Source: Nephrocerus scutellatus
Lineage: Eukaryota > Arthropoda > Insecta > Diptera > Pipunculidae
DNA length: 64,000 bases
Direction: 5' to 3'
Assembly: GCA_947095585.1 (NCBI GenBank)
Contig: OX352761.1
Location: 59,574,832 to 59,638,831 of the forward strand
Shown here: positions 9,967 through 20,421 of the stretch, piece after piece
Layout of the letters: every line of letters starts with the position of its first letter
Numbering within the stretch: position 1 is the stretch's first letter
Notes under the pieces: generated by a model
The model's input: only the letters and a program-made list of their open reading frames with translations
What the model was told of the DNA's origin: nothing
Databases searched by the model: none
Translations under genes and position numbers: made by a program

Positions 9967-10190
9967 ACGTTATGTACTTGTATGGTGGAATTCAACCATA
10001 GGAATCATAACCTCGACCTCGAACAATCAACTTGCACAAAGAATGCACTTGGTTTCAACTTGCAGCACTTCGTTAAAGTACTGATAATAAAATTATGATT
10101 TTAATAATATGTAGTTATTGCGAAGCAGCGGAAATGCTTGCTAAGCATTATTAATAATATATAGCCACTGCAAAGCATCGGAAATGCTTG
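9967..10190 (+). repeat. Provirus 3' LTR, truncated
   Basis: Matches the first ~200 bases of the 5' LTR (for example GGTGGAATTCAACCATAGGA and AGCACTTCGTTAAAG). It ends after a ~45-bp diverged tandem copy of the TAATAATATGTAGTTATTGC...GGAAATGCTTG block (10101-10140 and 10152-10190). About 150 bases of the LTR, including the poly(A)-signal region, are absent; foldback-element sequence follows directly. Confidence 0.8.
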
Positions 10191-10526
10191 CATGTGGCGC
10201 GTGCAATTTTTTTTTTAAATATTTCTTTTATAACTCGGCTTGCGATGACGTGACGCATGTCGCGCGTTGCGTGTGGCGCGTGTCAACTTTTTTTTTTATA
10301 AATAAGTAATTGTTTTAAAACTTGGCTTGCGATGACGTGACGCGTATAACGCACGCACACATCTACAGGTCAGAATTTTTATGGGACTTGTTTTAAAACA
10401 TTTGTTAAGCGCTCAGCTTGCGATGGTGTAATTTTTAGTTTTTTTTTTCATAGGGGTTAGGAGAAAAAATTTGTTTTTTTTTAAAGTAAAATCCTTTCCA
10501 TATAATTCAGTCTTTAGGCTGAATTT
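10191..10526. repeat. Foldback-like element, right arm
   Basis: Inverted counterpart of 1711-2244: subrepeats with GGCTTGCGATGACGTGACGC and GTGGCGCGTG words separated by T-tracts, then ATCTACAGGTCAGAATTTT, TTAAGCGCTCAGCTTGCGAT, a T-rich zone, and ATAATTCAGTCTTTAGGCTG. It stops at GGCTGAATT, lacking the terminal hairpin seen in the left arm and in the 13626-13877 copy. BEL RNase H begins right after it. Confidence 0.65.
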
Positions 10527-10966
10527 TTAAAATCGAGAGACTTGTTCAATCAACCTTGAGAGTAACAAGGCGCCGCATAGTTCAAGCCGCGCTGCTGCTA
10601 CCGTATTTGTTGGCGACACTTTAGTTTTTTCGGTAATTAACTGTGCGGTTGAAATCCCATCAATTTCGGTGCAAAGGTAAATGTCTGCAGCATACGCCCT
10701 TTCGCTGTCGTCCGAAAATCTGTGGACGGTAGTATTACTATTTACTAAATCTAACCATATTTTAATTTTGATCATTTTAATATTTGGTATTTCTTCTCTG
10801 AAATTTAACCATTCTTGTTGTGCCTTATGCGGTAGAGGTTCATTCCAATTTAATTTAAGACACCACAATTGCTGAAACATTATTTTAATCCGTATGACAA
10901 AAGGTGCAATTAAACCCCATGGATCGAATATTCTGCTTAACACCGATAATACCTTGCGTTTGATGG
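10527..10966 (-). pseudogene. BEL/Pao reverse transcriptase-RNase H fragment (copy 1)
   Basis: The minus strand reads KVLSVLSRIFDPWGLIAPF, IKIMFQQLWCLKLNWNEPLP, QEWLNFREEIPNIKMIKI, then RNase H-like VHRFSDDSERAYAADIYL, KVSPTNTVAAARLELCGALLLSRLIEQV. This is the characteristic linker and RNase H of BEL/Pao pol (usual pattern FDPLGL...HGFSDAS...RLEL.AA.LL). It is collinear with the integrase at 52-1690, so both probably belong to one element opened up by the foldback insertion. Upstream of about 10966 the homology stops in AT-rich DNA. Confidence 0.82.
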
Positions 10967-11434
10967 TTGATGGTTGTTGATTCGTAATTCAACTTTATTA
11001 TTTATATTAATTCGCAATTTAACTTTCTAATTAATTGAACGTTTTTTGTGCATCCTGTTGTTGTTTTTTTGTTGCTGTTTTATTGCACAAAATAATTTGT
11101 GTTTCACACACACATGTACAATATAATACTAAGAACTGGAATAATTTGAGAAAGGCATGTATTTTTGTGCTTGCGTCTGTTCAAATAAATCTGTCAAAGA
11201 GTTAAGAAGTGGCTCTCAATAAAATTATTAAATACAATTAATTAAACATCAGCGCAGTTATTTTTACAGTGCTAGTAATATACGCCCGGATAGTTGTTCC
11301 GTTCAACAACATTGTTAGCAGAGCAAGGTTTTAATATTTGCAAATTATTAGTGCTTCATAGAATAAAATATTTTTTTGTTTTGTTGTTGCTGCGCGTCGT
11401 TCGCCATTATTGCGATACGAAAATTTGGTTTTAT
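10967..11434. other. AT-rich stretch without recognisable gene
   Basis: Low-complexity A/T-rich DNA with runs such as TTGTTGTTTTTTTG; no open frame with family features and no repeat end recognised. Confidence 0.5.
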
Positions 11435-11640
11435 TAAATTCTCTATACTAACAAATTATCTGGATAATCAGTTTTTATGATCAACTTTTAACCCACTTCC
11501 CAAAGCCCGATTTTATTGCAATTTTGCACACATGTATATTTCCGGTGACAATACTTTCTATTAATTTGAAAGTAATAGGGCCGCAGTGTCAGGGGCTCCC
11601 AGGCAAGTGGCCTAATTATTTTATTTATAATTCTATTACA
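11435..11640 (+). mobile_element. Helentron/DINE-1-like element, 5' part (copy A)
   Basis: Begins with the family's start motif TTAAATTCTCTATACTAAC, then TTTTTATGATCAACTTTTAACCC, CACTTCCCAAAGCCCGATTT and CACACATGTATATTTCC, as in the copies at 27978, 42320 and 47479. The 3' half is missing; the match fades near 11610-11640. Confidence 0.65.
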
Positions 11641-11985
11641 TGCTCGGTCAGCGCAATGCACAGCGAGTGGTAAGTGACCGAACGTTCTTTTCTTTTTTAT
11701 GATCAGCGCTCGCTTGCTTAAAATGCTTTTTGTGCATTTTGTCGTCATAAGCAACCGACTGCCGATCGTACCCTCATTACATTGTATGCTATCGGGCTCA
11801 TGCATGGAGTGTGCCAACAGAGTAATAAGACTCTTTTTTGTTTGTTCATTCGTTGAGTGTTACTACTTTAATATTTTAATTGCGGTTCCTATGCAGAAGT
11901 TAATATGAGGAATACAATTAATCGGGACTATAGGAATCAAGATTTCGATCTAGCCTTGCATACTACGTGAGCGCTGGTACGCTCC
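11641..11985. other. Unassigned sequence between repeats
   Basis: No coding homology or known repeat recognised. A short open frame (11699-11908, plus) shows no family features and is not called as a gene. Confidence 0.4.
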
Positions 11986-12655
11986 CTTCACAAGCCAGTC
12001 CAGGATTGTGATCAGGTTTACGTCACCACCAAAGGAAAATTGCTAGCTCTCATTAAAACGAAGACAACTTCGCTAAAACCACCCGTAACCGACCTAAATC
12101 AATCGGTTGTAATGGCAACAATATCCGATCGAGCCCGAAATTGCAACTTCCTAAATTTTCGGGAAATTACGGCAAATGGTTGGACTTTAAGAACGAATTC
12201 GTTTCCATGATGATGCGGATTTAACAGATGTGTATCGGTTTCGCTTTCTCAAATCATGCCTTGTGGAAGGTGCTAGGCGTACCATCTTTCAAATGGAAGT
12301 TTCAAGTGAGAATTTTAAAAGCGCTTGGTCGGCACTGGTGAACCGCTACGAGAACAAGGCTCTCATGTTCCAGACTCACACCAATGACATTATTTTGATG
12401 TCTGCTGTCAGAAATGAGGGAGATGAACGGTCCTCTACCCTGGAAAAAATCTAGTATACTTAAAAACAATCCAGTCGAATTCCTGCGCAGCCAAAAGCCG
12501 TCCGTCCATCAAATCAAAATCGTCGTAGCCAATCGGCATTGGTGTCATCAAGTCCGTCTACCATACCTTCCTGTATAAAGTGCAATTCAAAGAAGCATGA
12601 ATTAGTCACTTGTCCAAATTTTTCCACGCTCTCTCCCGTTGAGCGATATCAATAC
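11986..12655 (+). pseudogene. BEL/Pao gag, capsid and first zinc knuckle (copy 2)
   Basis: Plus-strand gag in broken frames: KLQLPKFSGNYGKWLDFKNEF (12150s), then after a frameshift LTDVYRFRFLKSCLVEGARRTIFQMEVSSENFKSAWSALVNRYENKAL (DUF1759-type capsid core). Near 12570-12655 comes a zinc knuckle, CIKCNSKKHELVTCPNFSTLSPVERYQ in overlapping pieces. The gene is cut at 12655 by a LINE and resumes at 15124. It is on the opposite strand to the BEL relic at 52-10966, so it is a different copy. Confidence 0.8.
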
Positions 12656-15123
12656 TTTTTTTACTTTTACTTATGTCCTATATCCCCTTGTGGGTCCTAG
12701 GGCCTCTACTACGCCTACGCGCCATCATGTGCCGTGACTCCTCTTAACTGTTCTGCGCCATGTATTTCTCGGACAACCCGTTCTTCTAACATCCTGAGAT
12801 AACGGATTCCATTGCATTGCGTAGGTTGCTATGGAACTGTCGCATTTTCGAAGTGTATGACCAATCAACTGCCACTTCCGTCGTTGGATGGTTGTGCCTA
12901 TTATTTCCTGACCTGTTCTCTGGTAAAGATGTTCGTTAGAGATACAGTTAGGCCAGAAAACCCTTACATGTTCCGTAGGCACCTATTTACGAATGTTTGT
13001 AATCTTTTTGTGATAGTAGAGGTCACCTTCCAAGTGCTGCGCCCATACAACAGCATAGATTCAACATTTCAACGGTCAGCTGCAGCTTGGTGTTTAAGCT
13101 AATTGCATTGCTTTGCCATATCATGGACATCACTCCAAACACTGATTTTGCTTTGCCGATTCGGTTGAGAATGTCCTGTTCGGTTCCACCTTCGGTCGAG
13201 ACAATGCTCCCAAAATATTGGAAACTCTCTTCTCTCTCTACCGGCTGTCCAGCAATGTTAACTTGAGTTACTGAGTTAGTGCCGAGGTTGATGATTTTGG
13301 TTTTGGTAGTATTAATTTTCAAACCCGCAACATTTGCCCCCTTTCGACATTTGTTGTCATTTGGTCCAGCTTCATAATCCTGTGTGAGAGTAAACAAACG
13401 TCGTCAGCGAAGTCCAGATGTTTGAGTTGAGATGTAAGAGTCCAACGAATTCCTCCGTTTTCAGTAGATAAAGCTGCGCGAAGTACATCGCTAATCACCA
13501 ACAAAAAAAGTATCGGCGATAGAATGCAACCTTGTCGTACCCCACTTAAGGTCTCGAATTCCTCTGACAGCTTTCCTCTATTCAACACATGACATTTAAA
13601 GCCACCATAGGTTGCTTTAATGATTGCGAGCCCGAAGGGCGAAGCTAATAATCAGAGGACAAGAAAATTTTTCTACGCGTATCACGCACGCACACATCTA
13701 CAGGTCAGAATTTTTATGGGACTTGTTTTAAAACAATTGTTAAGCGCTCAGCTTGCGATGGTGTAATTTTGAGTTTTTTTTTTATTCATTTTCTAAATAA
13801 AATCCTTTCAAGATAATTCAGTCTTTAGGCTGAATTACAATTATCCATATGGCGAGCTGAGAAGCTCGCTTTACTATCTTAGCTATTAGTTTATCGGGTA
13901 TACCTCTCTTGCATAAGTCGAGCCAGATAAACTGTTTGTTGATACTGTTAAACGCCTTCTCAAAATCGATGAACAGCAGGTGTAGTGCTGACATCAATTT
14001 AACAAACTGTTCAATAATGATCCGCAGCGTGTTGATGTAGTCGACACAGAAGGATCCAGGGCGAAAACCTGCTTGTTCGGCATCGAGTGTATCTTCCAGA
14101 TGTTCCTTACTTTGGCTATTACCTTTGCAACTGCAGGAAAAACGCAGATGCCTCTCCAGTTTTCCCACTCAATAAGACTACCTTTTTTAAGGGAGCTTGA
14201 CAATCATTTCCTTCTTCCACTTGTCGGGGAAACGTTCTGCCTCACAAGCTTTCTCTATAAGACGATATAAAAGCTCTGATGGATGGAGCAGCACGCAGAA
14301 GCTCTGCGGGTATACCATCTAGTCCTACCGACTTGTTGTTCTTGAAAAGCCGTAGAGAAATGCTCCTTCCACCGCTTGAACGAATCTTCATCTAAAACGA
14401 GTACGGCACCCTCTAGGCCTTTCACCGGATGTTGGCTAGAGCGGTGACCACCTGTCAGCTCTTTGGTGATTCTGTAAACGGTTCTGCTATCGCACCTGCT
14501 CGCTACTTCCTCTGATTCTCAGGCCAGGTTGTTAATATAATTACGTTTGTTACGTCTTACACTACACTGCATTTTTTAATTTTTTCTTCGATACAGGGAC
14601 TCTAGCTCGATCCTTGCTGCTGCTGGGGTATCTACAATACAAGCTTTAAGTATCTTAAGTTCTTAAATCCGCTTCCAGGTGTCCTCGGTAAGCCACGTGC
14701 TGTGCCTTGCCTGGCTTCTACCAACAATACTTTCCGCTCCAAATGTGAAAACATTTTTCACAGCAGTGAGCTGCTGATTGCCTCCACTCCTTGCGATAAA
14801 TTATCCCTTAATTGTTGTCGTACTGAGAGGATCTTTGTGATGGTGATGATCCCGTACCATACCTATGTCGGCTCCTCGTCTGTTTTGGGCGTTTAAAAGA
14901 CAGCTCCTAAAACGTCGGCTAATCGCCACATGGTCGATTTGGTTGAATAATGATTGCCTGTCAGTTGACACCCAGTTGTCAACTGCGAGCTGTTGGCGTT
15001 AGCAGCCGACTCACTCCAGATTCACGGCGATTGCCGGGGGAATTGCCGGAGTAGAGTAGCACAGTGTTACACGTTGTGGATTGGTACTCTCCCGCGTCGA
15101 GCCATCTTACTTCACTCAAATCA
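12656..15123 (-). mobile_element. RTE-like non-LTR retrotransposon, 5'-truncated, degenerate
   Basis: Minus strand, from 15123: end of an apurinic-type endonuclease (LSEVRWLDAGEYQ, LLYSGNSPG, GVSRLLTPTA), then much decayed linker. The reverse transcriptase follows: IEWENWRGICVFPAVAKVIAK, EQAGFRPGSFCVDYINTLR, LLFIDFEKAFNSINKQ, GIPDKLIAKI, then after a 250-bp insertion ATYGGFKCHVLNRG, SGVRQGCILSPILFLLVI, HLDFADDVCLLSHR, GLKINTTKTKI, FQYFGSIVSTEGG, and the tail RKWQLIGHTLRK...WNPL...TWRRTV. The short 3' tail at 12656-12674 reads as (minus) AAGTAAAAGTAAAAAAA. The catalytic FADD is intact but frames are broken throughout. Clade assignment to RTE is from general pattern and could be wrong. Confidence 0.8.
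13626..13877. mobile_element. Short foldback-family element inserted in the LINE
   Basis: A 250-bp copy that matches the outer parts of 1711-2244 and 10191-10526: ACATCTACAGGTCAGAATTT, TTAAGCGCTCAGCTTGCGAT, ATTCAGTCTTTAGGCTGAAT, and the terminal hairpin GCGAGC-TGAGAA-GCTCGC (13855-13872). The other end also starts GCGAGC, with a small GCCC-GAA-GGGC hairpin. It splits the LINE reading frame between LIAKI and the following KATYGG, and LINE homology is continuous across it with an AT at both edges, so this defines both ends of the family. Confidence 0.78.
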
Positions 15124-15133
15124 ATATCAATAC

Positions 15134-15690
15134 GCGAGCAAAAATCGGATTTGCGTGTTATGCCTTGGAGTAATCCATTTTTCGAGAAACTGTCGGGTCT
15201 CATTGTGTCAACGATGCCACAATCGTGCTCCATTTCGAGACAGCGGCTACAACAGTCCCGACAACAAGAACGGTTTCATCATCTAACGCAGAATTTTCGA
15301 AAGACACATATGCGCAGAAAGTTCTTGTATCCTCAGCTGATATTCAAGATGAGTCAGCAATATTAGCCACCACTAATCAATCAAGGTTCACCGATTCAAT
15401 GTCGTGCATTATTGGACACTGGTGCATCAACGAATTTTATTTCCGAGAAGTTCGCACAAATATTGAACCTAGATGGGAACAAACTAATGATATCCATTGG
15501 AGGAATCAGATCACATTTCATCAAAGGGGTTCTGTCGACTCACCATCGTGCCCCGATTTGGCACAGCAGGGAAATTGTCCACTAGTGCGGTTATGGTTCA
15601 AATTCCAGCCGACGTAAAACTTGCCGATCCATTATATTTCAAGCCTCAGAATGTCGACCTGCTTATTATATTATATATATATATATATAT
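15134..15690 (+). pseudogene. BEL/Pao gag zinc knuckles and aspartic protease (copy 2, continued)
   Basis: Continues gag after the LINE with NRICVLCLGVIHFSRNC...SLCQRCHN, a second pair of CCHC-like knuckles, then a linker. From 15390 in another frame comes a retroviral-type protease: CRALLDTGASTNFISEKFAQ (active-site DTGA), IGGIRSHFIKGVL and ADPLYFKPQNVDLL, the BEL motif that precedes RT. It ends in a (TA)n run at about 15668-15690, where another transposon begins. Stops and frame changes make it non-functional. Confidence 0.78.
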
Positions 15691-15698
15691 ATGTTATA

Positions 15699-16140
15699 CA
15701 GGGTGACTGACACGAAGTGTTACCAAAACAAAACGCCACGGAATTTTTATTTTTTGATGAATTTTATTGAATCAAAGTAAAAAACCGTGAAATCTAGCGG
15801 ATTTGCACCCGGTGAATTTGGTGGCCATTAGGCAGTGGAAATGAACCGCGAAACGTTGTTCCTCAACCAATCTTGATTGACGCGCGCTTTATGACTCGGC
15901 GCCGAGTCCTGTTGAAATGTCCAGGTCTGCAGCCGAAATGTTTTTGTGCCCAAGGCTTCAACGCTCCCTCCAACACATGATCCCGATAAATTTGAGCATT
16001 TATCTTGATGCCACGGTCAAAAAAACGAGCGGTGAACGGCTTTCGGCCGTTACGGCGTCCCAAACCACCACCATCGGCGGCGCTTGATTTCAAATGGCAA
16101 TCCGTTGGTCCACATTGGGGCCAAATGACCTTGGGGCCCG
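15699..16140 (-). pseudogene. Tc1/mariner (maT-like) transposase fragment
   Basis: Starts beside TATACAGGGTGACTGACACG, a typical Tc1/mariner-type end, in the (TA)n run. The minus strand encodes GGGLGRRNGRKPFTARFFDRGIKINAQIYRD, VLEGALKPWAQKHFGCRP, then in another frame KARVNQDWLRNNVSRFIS and WPPNSPGANPLDF. The spacing between the position of the second D and the final PLD aspartate looks like 37 residues, as in DD37D maT elements, but the second D lies in a frameshifted stretch. N-terminal half and the right end are gone; a Helentron-like element abuts at about 16141. Confidence 0.7.
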
Positions 16141-16702
16141 GGGTCTCCAAAAATTTTACAAAAAGTGTTTTTCATTGGTATATAAAATTTGAAGAAAATC
16201 GGGTTCATTTTTTTTTTTTTTAATTTTGGGACCCCACGAACCCGGGGCCCGGGGTCACCAAAATTTTTACAAAAAGTGTTGCCTATCGGAGATACACGCG
16301 TATATAAAATTTGAAGAAAATCGGGTTAATTTTTTAAAAAAAATTTGCGGGGCCCCACGAACCCGGGTCCCGGGGTCTCCAAAATTTTTACAAAAAGTGT
16401 TGTCTATCGAAGATACATGCGTATACAAAATTTGAAGAAATTCGGGTAATTTTTTTAAAAAAAATTTATGGGGTCCCACGAACCCTGGGTCTATTATGTG
16501 TATAAAATTTGAAAAAAATCAAGTAAAATTTTGTAAAATATTTGTATTTAATAGAATGTGTTGTCTCCGGAAATACGCATGTGTGCAAAATTTCAATTAA
16601 AACGGACCTTGCGAAGTGGGTTAAAATTTGATCGCAAGATTCCACGACAACCGACGACCGACATCCGTGCCACGGACAAATGAAGTTAATATAGAGAATT
16701 TA
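16141..16702 (-). mobile_element. Helentron/DINE-1-like element (copy B) with internal tandem repeats
   Basis: Reading the minus strand, it opens at about 16702 with TTAAATTCTCTATATTAAC, continues TCTTGCGATCAAATTTTAACCC and TTTTGCACACATGCGTATTT, and then has about four tandem units of 110-120 bp. Each unit has AAAATTTTTACAAAAAGTGTT, TATATAAAATTTGAAGAAA and a G/C-rich GGGGTCCCACGAACCC block. The 3' terminal motif is not present; the copy stops against the maT fragment. Confidence 0.65.
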
Positions 16703-16834
16703 AAAAAAAAATAAAGGCTATATATTTCATGTTATGATTTTTCCTTTGAATTCATATGTTTTTTTTGTAGTTTTAGTCTAAATAAAGTATTATGTATAGT
16801 AAATAGTATAAAAAATAATGATATAATATATACG

Positions 16835-17014
16835 GTGGCGGTCCGGGCTGTTGTGGTGTGCTTGGTTGCAAGCTGCCTTGTCATCTGGGCAACTCTGGCT
16901 GCGGCGGTGGCCCGGGATGTAGTGGGGCGCTGAGTCAATAGCTGCCTCGGAGTATGGGTACCTCTAGCTGCGGTGGCGGCCCGAGATGTGGTGGGACGCT
17001 CGACAGAAATAGGG
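16835..17014 (-). repeat. 69-bp tandem repeat, probably BEL gag tail (copy 3)
   Basis: About 2.5 copies of a 69-bp G/C-rich unit (GGTGGCGGTCCGGGCTGTTG..., GGCGGTGGCCCGGGATGTAG...). On the minus strand it stays open and encodes repeats like RPTTSRATAAARVAQMTRQL, matching in style the P/T/R-rich gag tail at 18896-19100. It probably continues that gag across a LINE insertion, but the link is by composition and strand only. Confidence 0.4.
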
Positions 17015-18895
17015 CGGCGCGTACACGAATGTCGAAGGGTCGTCGAAAATAAACGGAAGCTTCGTGAAAAATGGTTGGCTCGCAACACTAGAAGCACTCT
17101 AGCAGAATATCTCCGTGCTAGGAAAGCAACGACTAAATACCTCCGACAAAAAAAGCGCGATCATATGAGATCATGCATCGAAAACATCAGCTTCCAAGCT
17201 GAATTGGGAAACTCAAGGGACTGTTTCGCTAACGCCAGTAATCTAACCAAAGACTTCCACCCAAGAAGTACAGCCATCAAAGACGGGAATGGAGAGCTGA
17301 GAACAAACGTGGCTGAGGTTCTCTCAGTATGGCAAAGCTACTTTCAAAATCTGCTAAATCGGAACGACGAAGTGACCCCCATTAGAGCAATAGCTCCTCC
17401 AGGTGAAGATTAAAAAATGGAAAGGCACCCGGTCTCGACGGAATCCCCGCAGAATTGATCAAGCTCGGAGGCGCTACTCTCGCTACAAATATATACGATC
17501 TTTGCGTCTCTATCTGGGACCGAGAAGAGCTGCCGGAGAATTGGAAGACCGCACTCATATGTCCGCTACACAAAAAAGGAGACCGTCTTAAATGTGAAAA
17601 CTATCGTGGTATCGCTCTATTGAACACTGCTTATAAAGTGTTGGCTAATGTTGTACTTGCCAGAATCATCCCTTTCGCCGAAAACATCATTGGCGACTAT
17701 CAATGTGGTTTTTGTCCCAACCGATCGACCACTGACCAATGCTTTACCATGAGGATGATCTTGGAAAAATGTTGGGAGTACAACATAACCATACATCAAC
17801 TGTATATAGACTTCAGACAGGCATATGACTGCATCAACCGCGAAAACCTATGGGCCGCACTCATATGTCTAGGAATTCCAGAGAAACTAGTCTCACTGTG
17901 CAAATTAACAACCTCTGGGTCTGTATGAAGAATCGTAATTGACGGAGCTGTGTCAGACTCCTTTGAAATAACATCTGGTGTTCGTCAGGGAGATGCACTC
18001 GCGCCTGTGCTGTTCAATTTGGAGCTTGAGTACGTAATCAGAAAAAGCAACATTGAAACGTCGCGCTGTATATTTAATAAATCAGGCCAAATTCTTGGAT
18101 ATGCAGATGATATCGTGCTTCTTGGCCGAAGACCTAGCGATATCAAGGACAGTTTCATACAGCTCGATCGCTGCGCAAGAAGACTTGGTCTGGAGGTGAA
18201 CAGCAACAAAACAAAATTTCTATCAACACCCAGGAGCATCTCCATGGCAAATCTCGGAACTGGCGACCATAACTTTGATAGCGTCGAAAACTTTAAATAC
18301 CTCGGGTCAGTTATAACATCGTCGAATGATATGCAGGCAGAAATAAAAGCCCGAATCGCTGCCGGACAACGAGTTTTCTATGCCCAATCAAAATTATTGC
18401 GATCTAAACATCTGTCGCAGTCGTGCAAGCTCGCACTTTATAAAGCACTCGCAAGACCTGTGCTGACTTTCGGAAGCGAGAGCTGGACCATGACCACTAG
18501 CGATGGTAGATTGTTATCTACCTTCGAAAGAAAAATCATTCGCTCAATCTTTGGTCCAATTAAAGTCGAGGACAACGAATACCGGATTCGTATGAACCAT
18601 GAGATAAGGCAGCTTCTTGGAGGCTGTGATATCGGATTCATTAAATCCAATCGAGTTAGATGGCTCGGCCACGTCACACGGTCCCCACAACAACGAATGA
18701 CCAATAAAGTGTTCCATCAACAACCAGCCGGTGTGCGTCGTAGAGGAAGACCCTGACTGCGCTGGCGTGACGACGTCGAACAAGATCTACATGCATTAGG
18801 ATGTCGACGAGAGCGTTGGACCGAGACGGATGGAGGACCTTAGTGCGGGCGGAAAAATCCCTACATGGGATGTGAAAGCCAGAGAGATAGAGAGA
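17015..18895 (+). mobile_element. Non-LTR retrotransposon (EN-RT type), 5'-truncated
   Basis: Plus-strand RT with frames broken at about 17405, 17928 and 18755: HECRRVVENKRKLREKWL, then PENWKTALICPLHKKGD, CENYRGIALLNTAYKVL, YQCGFCPNRSTTDQ, LYIDFRQAYDCINRENL. Next come SGVRQGDALAPVLFNLEL, the catalytic GYADDIVLLGR, GLEVNSNKTKF, FKYLGSVITSSN, FGSESWTMTTSD, FERKIIRSIFGP, RVRWLGHVTRSPQQR, RRRGRP and LRWRDDVEQDLHALGC. It ends near a GAGAGA-rich tail (18884-18898). Same general type as 36740-38122. Clade not assigned; the endonuclease is missing. Confidence 0.82.
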
Positions 18896-20421
18896 GAGTA
18901 CACAATGGTACTGGGGCTGCAGCGCTGCCTGAGACCCTTGGTGCGATCTGACAGAGTCGATTGAGCTCATTGCTCGTCACCGGCCGGCTTGGTGGTGGTG
19001 GCTTCCTCTTCCACTCTATTTGCCTTATTAGTTGTTGTGGCGTTTTCTTAAGTGGGGGAGCAGTTGGTGGTTATGGCCTGGTGCGGCGGTGAGCCCCTGG
19101 TGTTGGTGTCTCGCTGGTGGATTCGGTGAGGTGCTGCTCGTGCGACATATCGCTGACTACTGGTACCTCCATGGTTGTGCGGTCGACTATACCCATACTA
19201 TGAGTTTTCTCCTCATGGGGGGTTTCTTCGATTAGCTTGCGTAAATTGATTTGACGAACTAGCATGAGATGATTCATGTATTAATGAATGATGTCTTCGT
19301 TGGCAATGCTGATTCTACGATATTAACGACAATCTTTCACAGTACGTTTGCTACCAGCACAGTTAAACCATCTGTTCTCGTTCCGGATAAAATCACGTCG
19401 CCCTTCAATTGTCATCTCTTGAAATCTTTGGCATTTATAAAACGAGTGGTTTTACATAAAGGACAACTATAAATCATGGTAGATAATGTCTTCATTGGTG
19501 GCCTCAGATTAGCAAATGTGCTACTCCTAGGTTTATCATCGGTTTTACCTTGATATTCGAGAGCATCAGCTTTATTTGTGACAAATCAAGAAACGACTCT
19601 AAGCGCGGAAATTCATTTTCAACAGAGTGCTCTATCCATAAGGTTCGCGTAACATCATCAAGTTTGGCAACCAAAAGACACAGAAGCCAAACATCTCCAC
19701 CATTCGCTTCATTTCCCAAGCCTTGCAATGCACGTATTACCTCGTCGGACACGTCGTACATTTTTCTTAAAATTTTCGATGCTGCAGTGGTAATAAGGGA
19801 TGACTTAAAAACATTTGAATAAACTTGTTTACGGTATGCCGTTGGCGATCGAATCTAACTTTCAACTTACTTAATGCCAATATTATATATATATATAATT
19901 ATAGCTTCCATTATATCCATATGCCTTATGTTGACAAAAAACTGGTATTTTTGAACTGAATGTAAGCTTGGGTTATTGTGATTGGTAGTTGTGAACAACT
20001 GAAATAACGTTTGCCATTCGGTGTACTCCCCATTAAATTTTGTAACTCGTAACCCTGGAAGTTTCAATTCTGGAGCTACATTTCGCATGGTTGTATCATT
20101 TAGTGTAAGATCGTAATCCACTGTGATAGTTGTCATTTGCCTTTCCTATTCACTCAAACCGGCGATCACTTTATTATACATTTCTCCAATATTGTGGTGC
20201 TGCGGTAGGTCGTCCTTATTTATTTCGAACAACTTATCCTCCACTTCCACAAATTCTTTACACAATTGTTCGGCGTTCTTAATTCGTATGCGAATATTAT
20301 CTAATTTCACCGTATTTGCCGATAAATTAGCTATAAAGCTGTTGAGTTTGGTGAAACTACCCTTGATATTCCACCGCTTTCGATTCAATACTGCGATTCT
20401 AGTAGCCATGGTTGAATGCAA
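18896..20421 (-). pseudogene. BEL/Pao gag (copy 3)
   Basis: Minus strand. A start at MATRIAVLNRKR (ATG near 20409) opens IKGSFTKLNSFIANLSANTVK, RIKNAEQLCKEFVEVEDKLF, DLPQHHNIGEMYNKVIAGLS, then TITVDYDLTLNDTTMRN, LPGLRVTKFNGEYTEWQTLFQLF (capsid core), YDVSDEVIRALQGLGNE, LLCLLVAKLDDVTRTLWIEH, zinc-knuckle remnants (CPLCKTTRFINAKDFKR) and a P/T/K-rich tail (NHLMLVRQINLRKLIEE; SRPVTSNELNRLCQIAPRV). It is one of the longest gag relics here, broken by a (TA)n expansion near 19885 and several stops. It assembles the BEL particle in live elements. Confidence 0.82.

Larger units (their letters stand above)
2245..10190 (+). mobile_element. Errantivirus-like Ty3/Gypsy provirus (17.6/297-like), degenerate
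   Basis: A complete LTR-gag-pol-env-LTR layout is visible: 5' LTR 2245-2600, a tRNA-Ser-type primer site, gag (interrupted), protease, RT, RNase H, integrase, env with a C-terminal membrane anchor, polypurine tract and a 3' LTR cut short at about 10190. The order, the -1 offset between gag and pol frames and the env gene place it with insect errantiviruses. Frameshifts, stops and small deletions in pol and env, a mariner in gag, and loss of the 3' part of the right LTR show that the copy is inactive. It sits in a foldback-like element at an ACGCG site: the left arm stops at ACGCG and the right arm resumes inside the same subrepeat. Confidence 0.9.
12646..15133. repeat. 10-bp target-site duplication ATATCAATAC flanking a LINE
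   Basis: ATATCAATAC occurs at 12646-12655 and again at 15124-15133, exactly at both edges of the RTE-like LINE, and BEL gag reads on from the second copy. This proves a target-primed insertion into an existing BEL element. Confidence 0.85.
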
